From positions 62,001-126,000 of the forward strand of contig CAYSTJ010000004.1 in NCBI GenBank assembly GCA_964434105.1: a DNA stretch of 64,000 bases, written 5' to 3'. The number at the start of each line of letters is the position of its first letter. Positions within the stretch are counted from its first letter, which is position 1. The position numbers and the translations under genes were made by a program. Under the pieces are notes generated by a model, which saw only the letters and a program-made list of their open reading frames with translations, made no database searches and was not told where the DNA came from. Shown here piece after piece: positions 56,699-64,000 of the stretch. Origin of the DNA: CAYNST01 sp964434105 (GTDB lineage: Bacteria > Pseudomonadota > Gammaproteobacteria > Pseudomonadales > Cellvibrionaceae).

Positions 56699-58068
56699 AT
56701 GAAAAAGATCATAATATACAGCGTGCTATTGGTGCTAACCGCCTGTGGTGCCGACACCGGGCCGGACGTTTCATCGAGTTCCAGCTCATCCACCTCCAGC
56801 AGTTCCAGCTCATCCACCTCCGGCAGTTCCAGCTCATCCACCTCCGGCAGTTCNNNNNNNNNNNNNNNNNNNNNNNNNNNNNNNNNNNNNNNNNNNNNNN
56901 NNNNNNNNNNNNNNNNNNNNNNNNNNNNNNNNNNNNNNNNNNNNNNNNNNNNNGCAGTTCCAGCTCATCCACCTCCGGCAGTTCCAGCTCATCCACCTCC
57001 GGCAGTTCAACCAGTTCCAGCAGCGCCAGCAGCTCATCGGGTGGTGCAACGACAGACCCGCCTCCCTCGGACGATGAATCGTGGACAGCCACGGTGCCTT
57101 TTCGCATCTCGGGCCAGGACGCCATTCACGATCCGTCCACTATCGTACGCGATGGCGATACATACTGGACTTTCGGCACTGGGCAGGGCGCCGGTCGTCC
57201 TGTCAACGCGCTTTACTCTTACGATTTGATGACCTGGTACCAGGGCGAATCGCCAATACTCCCACACACCTACCCCGATTGGATCGACGACGAATTGCCA
57301 GTTTTCGATGGCAATTTCTGGGCGCCAGACATTATTGAAATGAATGGCCGGTACTATCTGTACTATTCGGCATTTTCTTCGACCGTGCTCAACTCGGCGA
57401 TCGGTGTGATGGTGACGGACTCGCTGAACGACCCGGACTGGCGCGACCTGGGGATGCTGGTGTCGACCAGAAGCGAGCCACGCTCCTCGCGAAACGAGCC
57501 AGTTAACGCCATTGATGCAGGCGTTTATCGCGATGCAGACGGTAACGCATGGATCACTTACGGCTCGCATTACGCCGGTATTTTTATTCGCCAGCTCGAT
57601 CCCGATACGGGGCTGTTACTCAACAATACCCGCTTCAACGCTGCCGGCAATAACGGTGGCTGGAATGAATATGAAGCAGCACAGGTACAATACATCAACG
57701 GCTACTATTACCTGTTTGTAAACCTTGGTGAATGCTGTGCTCAACTCGACAGTAATTACATTCTTTACGTAGGCCGCTCTTCCAGTCCTACGGGGCCATT
57801 TATTACCCAAAGCGGCCACAACTTATGGAATGGCGACGTTATCAGTCAGCAGCAGATTAACGCGGGTGTAACCACAGGCTCGGTGCTCTCGACCCGACCG
57901 GGAAGAGTCGGCCCGGGGCACTTTGGTTATCTGCGACACAAGGGGCAGGATCTGGCGTCCATTCACTACTATGGGGGCAATGACGGCTGGGGTCATCTGG
58001 CGATTCTGGAAATGACTTTCGTCAACGGGTGGCCTGTCTTCAATTATGATTTTGAGCTACGCCAGTAA
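56699..58068 (+). CDS. GH43 arabinanase-like lipoprotein with poly-Ser linker, interrupted by assembly gap
   Basis: The N-terminus MKKIIIYSVLLVLTAC gives a lipoprotein signal, followed by a Ser/Thr/Gly linker in 24-base repeats that runs into 100 N. After the gap the linker resumes in a different frame and leads into a GH43 catalytic domain to 58068. Catalytic features: HDPSTIVRDGDTYW (general base Asp), FWAPDIIEMNGRYYLYYS, DAGVYRDADGNAWITYG, and EYEAAQVQYINGYYYLF (acid Glu). Such enzymes cut alpha-1,5-arabinan. The frame change is explained if the true gap length is 2 modulo 3, so I do not call a frameshift. Confidence 0.8.
56854..56953. other. Assembly gap (100 N) inside the poly-Ser linker
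   Basis: Exactly 100 N, the usual placeholder for an unknown gap. The flanks are copies of a 24-base unit (GGCAGTTCCAGCTCATCCACCTCC). From the flank phases the missing length should be 17 plus a multiple of 24 bases, which is 2 modulo 3 and restores the reading frame. Confidence 0.95.
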
Positions 58069-58179
58069 AGCAATTGATTCTGGCAGGCATAATTAGCCCG
58101 CCATGACAGCTAATCCGACCAGCCAGCCCGAAGACCAACCAGTCCGACAGGCATCGTCGAGCCGCGGCACCTGACCGTG

Positions 58180-58203
58180 GCCCGACCGGCCGGGCGTATT
58201 TTT
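58180..58203 (+). terminator. Rho-independent terminator of the GH43 gene
   Basis: GCCCG (58180-58184) pairs with CGGGC (58191-58195), followed by GTATTTTT. It is about 110 bases after the GH43 stop, between convergent genes. Confidence 0.65.
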
Positions 58204-58232
58204 ATGATGCGCCGATAAAACGGCGGGAGGCC

Positions 58233-59564
58233 TTAAGGTGCGCCCCATGAAATGTTCGGGGGGCTGCCGCGATCATCGAACGGTGGCGCATTGCCAGGTT
58301 CATCCTTTAAAACCCTGTCCGCGAAATCCATTATGGCGCCGACTTCACGCGAAGTCATAGTGCCGTGTCCATGCGCGTCGGCGACAAAACCAATCATATC
58401 TTCGGCGCCCAGAAATTCATAGACAAGACGGGCCGCCCACATGGATTTATACGGGCCGGCAACGTCGGTGCCATTGCCATTGCGAGTGTCCTGAGTGCCC
58501 TCTTGTACAATGAGGGCGCGTGGCGCAACCAGTGCGGCGATGGCGTGCGCATCGAAAGGCAGGCGATAGGTATTGTCATGTGCCCAGTTATTGACGAAGC
58601 CATCGGTAAACCAGTTTGGCGCACCGTCAATTTCGAAAATAGTTTCGCAGCAACCGTTAAATTTATTGGCTTTGTCGTCATTGTCCTCACCGACGCGCCA
58701 GCTGGCTATGCCGCCGTGGCCGCCACCAGCAGGTACTGTCAGCGCGATCCGATCGTCGAATGCGCCTGCTACCAAAGCGGCTTTTCCAAAGCGGGAGTAT
58801 CCGGTGACCGCTATCTTTTGCGGATCTATACCCACTTCTGGGGTACCTTCCAGAGCATCGATGATGCGGTGGACGCCCCAGGCCCAGGCCATGAGATTTC
58901 CGGTGCGCGGGCTGGCGCTTCCATAGAGAGTATAAAAAGCCCCCGAGGTGCCGTTGTCGGCCGCGACCGGATTGGGATCCATCGTGATATACGCGATATC
59001 GCGTGAAGTGGTCACATCGGAGGTAATGCCAGGCATGCCGAAAAACCCACCGCCGCCAATCACCACAAACGCCGGAAACGGGCCGGTACCACTGGGCTTG
59101 GTGATCGTTGCATTAAATGAAGCGGTTTTTCCCTCAGCGGATACCGTCACGGTTAATGTGTCGTTGGCGTAGGAGGCGCTCACGCTATCGGGGTTGGACG
59201 GTAGCGGACCGTATTGAATGGCTTTTATCAATGCACTCAACGCTTGTCGCCGACATTGCCAATCTCCGGTTGATTCAACGCGGCTTCCGTCTTCGAATTG
59301 GAACGGGTCAGGTAATTGACGTTGTTCGGAATAGTCGCCTGGTGTGCGGGAAATGGTTGAAGGCGGTATGGCGCAGTTCGCCGCGGCGGCGCCTGACGAA
59401 CTGCTCGAAGATGAACTGCTCGAAGACGAACTGCTTGAAGACGAACTGCTTGAAGACGAGCTGCTTGAAGATGAACTGCCGACAGGGTCACTTCCCGCAC
59501 CGCACCCCAAAGTGATTGCTAAATAGGAGCCCAGCAGGACTCGAGGAACATAATAAAAGCGCAT
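58233..59564 (-). CDS. CE15 glucuronoyl esterase-like lipoprotein
   Basis: 443 residues. A signal with LGCG lipobox-like end is followed by a pure serine linker of about 29 residues, encoded by imperfect 15-base repeats at about 59397-59475. The alpha/beta-hydrolase domain (about 60-440) has the nucleophile in VTGYSRFGKAALVAGAFDDRI near 245, and histidine in DAHGHGT near 400. CE15 enzymes cleave the ester between glucuronoxylan and lignin. The usual GCSR or GHSR is GYSR here. It lies 71 bases downstream of the GH35 gene, so the two probably form a transcript. Confidence 0.82.
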   Translation of the reverse strand: MRFYYVPRVLLGSYLAITLGCGAGSDPVGSSSSSSSSSSSSSSSSSSSSSSSSSSSSGAAAANCAIPPSTISRTPGDYSEQRQLPDPFQFEDGSRVESTGDWQCRRQALSALIKAIQYGPLPSNPDSVSASYANDTLTVTVSAEGKTASFNATITKPSGTGPFPAFVVIGGGGFFGMPGITSDVTTSRDIAYITMDPNPVAADNGTSGAFYTLYGSASPRTGNLMAWAWGVHRIIDALEGTPEVGIDPQKIAVTGYSRFGKAALVAGAFDDRIALTVPAGGGHGGIASWRVGEDNDDKANKFNGCCETIFEIDGAPNWFTDGFVNNWAHDNTYRLPFDAHAIAALVAPRALIVQEGTQDTRNGNGTDVAGPYKSMWAARLVYEFLGAEDMIGFVADAHGHGTMTSREVGAIMDFADRVLKDEPGNAPPFDDRGSPPNISWGAP

Positions 59565-59635
59565 GCAGGATTGCCTCTTTGGTTGTTTTTCTGGTGGTGG
59601 TCATAACAAGTTTTCGGGAAAGAAGGGCCGGCAAA

Positions 59636-61279
59636 TCACTGGTAGCGATAGAGCTTCACCTTTTGCATTCCGAATATGCCGGGTACCAGCCGGACATGGC
59701 GCCCCTGATGGGTTTGGTCGCCGTTGTTCCAGAGCAGGTTTTTCCATTGCCCGTTATTAAACTCCACGCTTTCTGCAGAGACGATGCCGGCCTGCTCGTT
59801 CGGATTAACCGAATCAAACGTGATCGTGAGTCCGATACCTGCAAAAAGAAATTCATCGTCGGACAACTGCATAACCATACCGCCGGCGGGAATATGCGGG
59901 CCACGTGACGTATCGCCGCTTTCATTGATGACGCCATCGGCCAGGGACGGCGGTGGCGCATTCTCGAAAGCGACGTTCATTTCATAATCGCCAAGGCGAA
60001 CACGCTGCGGGGCTTTTTGTTGATCACTTATCTTAAGTAGCCCGCGCATGCGCCCATCGGCCTGATGCGCCAGAATAAGCGGCTCAAGTTGCTCAATCAG
60101 GCCATAACTTTCAGTCAACAGCTGCTCAGCCAGACCCGATATGGACTCAATGCCAAACGGACTAAAACCGATTGCGTTGTATTCGGCAAACGCCGCGAGC
60201 GCATTCACCGCGGCCGTCTCATTTCTAAGCGCCTCGGGAACGAACAACGGGTTGGCGCTTTCGGTATAGCGCTCGGCCCAATACGAAAAATTGGGAAAGT
60301 AAATATCCGGCGCAATAAAGTCTATTGATGGTGCGGCAGCGCGCCAAACGTCGATTAAATGGGGCAGGGGGCCGGCGCTAACGTACTGCCCGGGCTGATA
60401 TCCCGGTCGGATCAGTGCGGCATTGACAAACATTGGCAGTGCATACTCCTTTTTGCCTGCTCGGGTCACCTGCTCGGTATAGTGCGCAAAATGCCAGGCC
60501 ATAAAAAGCTCCTCGGTGTGCGCTGAGTCGCCGAAAACTTCTACCCAGCTTCCCTGCATTTTGTAACCTGACTTTGCCCACTGCGCGCCGAGCGTTGGCG
60601 CGAGGCGGCTTTTGTGCTTGTGCAGGTATTGCATAAGCTCCGCGGGCACTGGAGATTGGTAAAGTTCATTGGCCTTTTCACTGTACTCTCGGGCAGATTC
60701 GACCATGCCAATCTCGTTCTCTGGTTGTACCATGACGACGGTTTGATGCTTGTCGACACGCTTCACGTGGCGCATAAGTGCAGCAAAGGCGCGGGCATCG
60801 GCTTTGTAACTTTCCGCGTGAAACGGGGATAGAATCTCATATGCCCGCCCGTCTTTGTCTCGCGCGCGGGGAAACCGTTTGTAGTCCGTTTTTACCCACG
60901 GTGGCGCGTAAGAAGACATGCTGTTTTTCCAGCTCCCAAACCAGAGCAGCACCAGCTTCATGTCGTGTTTGCGCGCCCGGTCAATCAACCCATCGACCAG
61001 GCTGAAATCGAACTTTCCCTCCTGGGGCTCAGAAAGGTCCCAGTAAACGGGCGCAAGAACCGTGTTCATATTTAGCGCCGCGAATTTGTCCCAGTATTGG
61101 TTGAGGTAGTCCAGATTGGAGGCGGTGGAATTGCCCAGCTCGCCGCCTCTGATTAAAAAGGGTTGATTATTAACGATTAACTGCACTGCGTTGCCATTCT
61201 GCCGCAAGTGCGGCAGCGAGTCGGCCGCAGCGGCGGCGGTAAAAGCGGACAGGAGAACAAATACCAGTTTTTTAAGCAT
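59636..61279 (-). CDS. GH35 beta-galactosidase (Bgl35A-like, DUF5597 tail)
   Basis: 547 residues with a signal peptide (1-19). A TIM-barrel GH35 domain has the acid/base in VQPENEIGMV near 180 and the nucleophile in LFVPEALRNE near 350. The C-terminal part (about 400-545) is the DUF5597 beta-sandwich seen in Cellvibrio japonicus Bgl35A, which removes galactose from xyloglucan side chains. The same size and organisation are seen here. The released galactose would be used through galT, and both genes carry the same palindrome upstream. Confidence 0.88.
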   Translation of the reverse strand: MLKKLVFVLLSAFTAAAAADSLPHLRQNGNAVQLIVNNQPFLIRGGELGNSTASNLDYLNQYWDKFAALNMNTVLAPVYWDLSEPQEGKFDFSLVDGLIDRARKHDMKLVLLWFGSWKNSMSSYAPPWVKTDYKRFPRARDKDGRAYEILSPFHAESYKADARAFAALMRHVKRVDKHQTVVMVQPENEIGMVESAREYSEKANELYQSPVPAELMQYLHKHKSRLAPTLGAQWAKSGYKMQGSWVEVFGDSAHTEELFMAWHFAHYTEQVTRAGKKEYALPMFVNAALIRPGYQPGQYVSAGPLPHLIDVWRAAAPSIDFIAPDIYFPNFSYWAERYTESANPLFVPEALRNETAAVNALAAFAEYNAIGFSPFGIESISGLAEQLLTESYGLIEQLEPLILAHQADGRMRGLLKISDQQKAPQRVRLGDYEMNVAFENAPPPSLADGVINESGDTSRGPHIPAGGMVMQLSDDEFLFAGIGLTITFDSVNPNEQAGIVSAESVEFNNGQWKNLLWNNGDQTHQGRHVRLVPGIFGMQKVKLYRYQ

Positions 61280-61687
61280 AAAATTCCCAATAGATCAGCG
61301 GGTTAAAAAAGTGTGCGTCTATAGCAATACGGCTTATTGAAGCCCGGAACCGTAAAACAGAACCGTAAATATCAGGTACCGTAACAGCTGCAACAAAGTT
61401 AAGCTAAGCGCTCCGCTGGTGATAAGTCCAGTGCGGTATGCCTTCCGATCTGGCGGCACTGCGGCGCCTCCGGTTCGCCAGTTTGCCGAGTATTGGACAT
61501 TCGGGGCCTTGCGGGCCGTCCAGTCGGGTTAGAAGTATATAGGGTAAACGTTTACCCTGCATGTTATCGGTCTTTTGCCTGCCGGGTGCTGCGCGAGTTC
61601 TCATTTTTGTTGCGGCAGGTAAGTGCGGCCGTCAGGTTGGGCCGTGGAATAGTGGGGGCCTGAATAGTGGGGGCGGTTGTGGGTCGT
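61280..61687. other. 408-base leader of the GH35-CE15 unit
   Basis: Apart from the palindrome at 61541-61558 no gene, repeat or hairpin with T-run stands out. The palindrome lies about 262 bases before the GH35 start, so a long 5' leader or an intervening promoter is expected. Confidence 0.5.
61541..61558. promoter_or_regulatory. Perfect 18-bp palindromic LacI-family operator
   Basis: AGGGTAAACGTTTACCCT is its own reverse complement. The AACGTT centre with TAAACGTTTA is the form of LacI/GalR-family operators. A second copy lies at 62934-62948. The regulator gene is between them. Confidence 0.85.
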
Positions 61688-62731
61688 TTAGCGGTCACGG
61701 CTGGCGTGGGTTGCGCCTGTGCTGTTGCGCTGGAATTTAATCACTGACTCCCGTTTGACGACCGTGGCGGCGTACTTGAAGGTAATGCCCGGCTCCGGCC
61801 TTTCACCGGCGGCGTATCGCAGGGCAAGTTCAGCGGCTCGCATGGCCATTACCTCAATCGGATAACGCAATGTCGTTAGCTTTGGCCGGCAATACTTTGC
61901 CAGGAGCACATCGTCGTAACCAATAACGGAAACGGCATTGGGGACATCAATATTGTGGTCCAGTAGAGTGCTCATGGCGCCAGACGCCATGGCATCGTTG
62001 TAGGCCATGATCGCCGTAAATTCGAGGCCTTTTGCCAGTAGATTCTGCACAGCTGTTTCGCCGCCTTCCTGGTCGGGCGTGCTGAATTCAATGCACGAAT
62101 CCGGCAGTTCGATACCCAGCTCCGCTAACGCTTCGCGTATACCCTGAATGCGCTGGCCGGGGTCTTCAATTTGATACTTGCTGCTGATGACGGCGACCTT
62201 CCTGTGACCCTGATTGGCGATATATCTCGCCATAGTGCGCCCGCCAGCGACATTGTCGTGCCATACGCAGCGGTGGGCAATTTCCGGGATGTAGCGATTA
62301 ATCAGAACAAAACCGGGTACCTGGCCGGCGAAGTTGATGAGCGCATCGTTATCCAGCGCCTTGCTGTGGACGACCATGGCCTCACATCGGTGCTCCAGCA
62401 GGGTTTCTATTGCCCTGCGCTCTGTATCCTGCTGGATGGACCCGGCACTCATCAGTATTTGGACATTCTGCGGTCGGGCGACCCGCTCAATACCGTGGGC
62501 GAGGGTTGCAAAGAAAGGGTCACGCAACTCGGCCAGCACAACACCCAGCGACGCGCTGCGCCGGGTTACCAGTGCGCGGGCATTGGCATTGGGGCGGTAA
62601 CCCATCGCTGCCATGGTTTGTTTAACGCGCTCGCGCGTCGCGGCGCCCACTTTGGGGCCGTCGTTAATCACGCGAGACACGGTAGCCAGCGATACACCGG
62701 CCGCTGTCGCGATATCTTTGATTGTCGCCAT
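61688..62731 (-). CDS. LacI/GalR-family transcriptional regulator
   Basis: 347 residues. The N-terminal helix-turn-helix (MATIKDIATAAGVSLATVSRVIND) is complete, followed by the hinge and a periplasmic-binding-protein-like core (LGVVLAELRDPFFATL, VPNAVSVIGYDDV). It resembles GalR/GalS. It is transcribed in the same direction as GH35 and divergently from galT, and is probably self-regulated through the palindrome at 62934. Inferred inducer: galactose or a galactoside. Confidence 0.92.
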   Translation of the reverse strand: MATIKDIATAAGVSLATVSRVINDGPKVGAATRERVKQTMAAMGYRPNANARALVTRRSASLGVVLAELRDPFFATLAHGIERVARPQNVQILMSAGSIQQDTERRAIETLLEHRCEAMVVHSKALDNDALINFAGQVPGFVLINRYIPEIAHRCVWHDNVAGGRTMARYIANQGHRKVAVISSKYQIEDPGQRIQGIREALAELGIELPDSCIEFSTPDQEGGETAVQNLLAKGLEFTAIMAYNDAMASGAMSTLLDHNIDVPNAVSVIGYDDVLLAKYCRPKLTTLRYPIEVMAMRAAELALRYAAGERPEPGITFKYAATVVKRESVIKFQRNSTGATHASRDR

Positions 62732-62933
62732 GTCCAGACCTGCTTTCTAAAGGCCGGCGCCCGCTTCACTTGCTCTGGCCGCGCCTGATTTCGCTGCCAA
62801 GATAGCAGATTCCCCGGGGAGTCGCAGCTGGCTTTACCGGGTGCAACTGGCTTTATCGCGTGTAACTGGCATGCCCCCCCCCGGCGGCTGCCGTCGGACC
62901 CGGTGGGTCGATAGTGAGACTTGTTATTGGAAG

Positions 62934-62948
62934 GGTAAACGTTTTACC
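62934..62948. promoter_or_regulatory. LacI-family operator between lacI and galT
   Basis: GGTAAACGTTTTACC differs from the 61541-61558 site by only a centre/arm base and shares the TAAACGTTT core. It is 203 bases before the lacI start and 86 bases before galT, placed to control both divergent genes. The rest of the 303-base spacer holds no gene. Confidence 0.8.
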
Positions 62949-63034
62949 ATTGGCATAGCGTTTTAACGGGCGTGGTCTTTTACGGCAGTAGCGCCGCAGA
63001 TCGGCGCGTACCCGGCAGTGACAGGTTGAACGAT

Positions 63035-64000
63035 ATGTCGAATGAATTTAAGGTCGCCGACTATCCGCATCGGCGGCTTAATCCAATGACCGGCGACTGG
63101 GTGCTTGTGTCGCCTCATCGGTCAGAGCGTCCATGGCAAGGGCAGGCGGAGGCGTTACCGATCGACAGGCCGCCGACATTCGACCCGACCTGCTACCTGT
63201 GCCCCGGTAACATCAGAGTCAACGGGAAGCGTAACCCGGAGTACGCATCGGTTTATGTGTTCAGCAATGATTTTGCCGCGCTGAGAGACGCCGTCCCCGA
63301 CGATTTCAGTGATGATCCGCTGTTTACGATGAGAGCGGCGCAAGGGTGTAGCCGGGTGATCTGCTTTTCTCCCGACCACAGCAAAACCCTGCCGGAACTC
63401 TCTCAGCAAGCGCTTGAAGATGTTGTTGCCTGCTGGAAGTCACAGACGGCAGAACTGGGAAGCCGGTATCAATGGGTACAGGTATTCGAAAATAAAGGTG
63501 CGGTGATGGGGTGTTCAAATGCGCACCCCCATGGGCAGATCTGGGCCCAGAACGAACTGCCGACAATGGCTGTCCGCAAACAGAAGTGCTTCTCTGCCTA
63601 TATGAAACGGCACTGCGGTAACCTGCTCATGGACTATGCGGCCCGGGAGCAGGCAATTGGACAGCGCGTCGTTTGCGAGAACGGCCACTGGCTGGTGGTG
63701 GTTCCCTATTGGGCGGCGTGGCCCTTCGAAACGCTATTGTTGCCGAAATTTGCCGTTGCCTATATGAGCGATCTGACATCGCAACAGTCGAAGACGCTGG
63801 TCGATATCATACGTCGCATCACCACCGCTTACGATAATCTGTTCAGGATTTCTTTCCCCTATTCCATGGGTTGGCACGGTGCGCCTTATGATGGTCGCAA
63901 TCATCCGGAGTGGAATCTCCACGCGCACTTTTTCCCGCCACTGTTGCGCTCCGCAAGCGTCAAAAAATTTATGGTCGGTTACGAGATGCTGGCCGAGGCG
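63035..64000 (+). CDS. galT: Galactose-1-phosphate uridylyltransferase GalT, cut by the window end
   Basis: 322 codons from the ATG at 63035 to the end, with no stop yet; full-length GalT is about 350. It moves UMP from UDP-glucose to galactose-1-phosphate (Leloir pathway). Motifs: NEFKVADYPHRRLNPMTGDWV at the start, zinc-type cysteines in CYLCPGN, and the active-site histidine in SNAHPHGQIW. AGG precedes the ATG. Galactokinase or mutarotase genes may follow outside the window. Confidence 0.95.
   Translation, partial: MSNEFKVADYPHRRLNPMTGDWVLVSPHRSERPWQGQAEALPIDRPPTFDPTCYLCPGNIRVNGKRNPEYASVYVFSNDFAALRDAVPDDFSDDPLFTMRAAQGCSRVICFSPDHSKTLPELSQQALEDVVACWKSQTAELGSRYQWVQVFENKGAVMGCSNAHPHGQIWAQNELPTMAVRKQKCFSAYMKRHCGNLLMDYAAREQAIGQRVVCENGHWLVVVPYWAAWPFETLLLPKFAVAYMSDLTSQQSKTLVDIIRRITTAYDNLFRISFPYSMGWHGAPYDGRNHPEWNLHAHFFPPLLRSASVKKFMVGYEMLAEA

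Noticed and set aside
56699..57229. Frameshift in the GH43 gene
   Set aside because: The frame change falls exactly across the 100-N placeholder; repeat phase predicts a gap length that restores the frame.
59344..59526. Plus-strand ORF with ELLEDELLED repeats
   Set aside because: It is the antisense shadow of the poly-serine linker of the CE15 gene on the minus strand.

Overview
The window reads as a chromosomal segment of a free-living, polysaccharide-degrading gammaproteobacterium, most like the Cellvibrionaceae. The reasons are poly-serine linkers in secreted lipoproteins, a set of plant cell wall enzymes (GH43, CE15, GH35), many TonB-dependent and c-di-GMP type signalling genes, and PQQ and cobalamin synthesis. 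This placement is inferred from gene content; no rRNA or tRNA gene was seen. There is one assembly gap of exactly 100 N at 56854-56953.

Layout. 3-4773: late cobalamin (nucleotide loop) operon cobU(end)-cobT-cobC-cbiB-cobD-btuF with overlapping or nearly abutting genes. 4997-8437: pqqABCDE. 8670-9623: CheX-like/receiver protein. 9815-12756 (minus): a fused secDF gene preceded by a small membrane-targeted leader peptide that ends in an Arg-Ala-Pro-Pro motif, which I regard as the most interesting item in the window: a candidate ribosome-arresting secretion monitor. 13042-24732: CotH-like lipoprotein, chalcone-isomerase-like/TonB fusion, low-complexity secreted protein, cupin, trehalase, DUF1287 protein, CopA copper ATPase, membrane protein and lipoprotein. 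24936-31024: guanine deaminase, MCP, PstS-like protein plus porin, VTT membrane protein.

31690-36196: a three-gene unit of TonB-dependent receptor, YfiR-type periplasmic protein and hybrid histidine kinase. 36651-46377: small membrane protein, FAN1-like VRR-NUC nuclease, dGTPase, hybrid kinase and divergent single-domain response regulator, phytase-like periplasmic protein, and an iron-sulfur DinG/XPD-type helicase with a nuclease-like N-terminus. 46899-49615: CBM lipoprotein and a diguanylate cyclase with a carbohydrate-binding-like periplasmic domain. 50192-55994 (minus): iron uptake genes with a Fur-box-like site (siderophore receptor, PepSY protein, DUF3649, DUF3325, small periplasmic protein).

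56699-64000: hemicellulose and pectin side-chain use. GH43 arabinanase-like lipoprotein, CE15 glucuronoyl esterase, GH35 beta-galactosidase, LacI regulator and galT (cut by the window end). Two near-identical palindromes, one upstream of GH35 and one between lacI and galT, suggest a galactose-responsive regulon that feeds released galactose into the Leloir pathway.

A family of roughly 200-225 bp non-coding elements with GTAACTATTCAGC-type inverted ends is scattered through the window (three near-complete copies and two end fragments). One copy is flanked by a perfect 8-bp duplication, marking it as a MITE, possibly mobilised by an IS66-type transposase.
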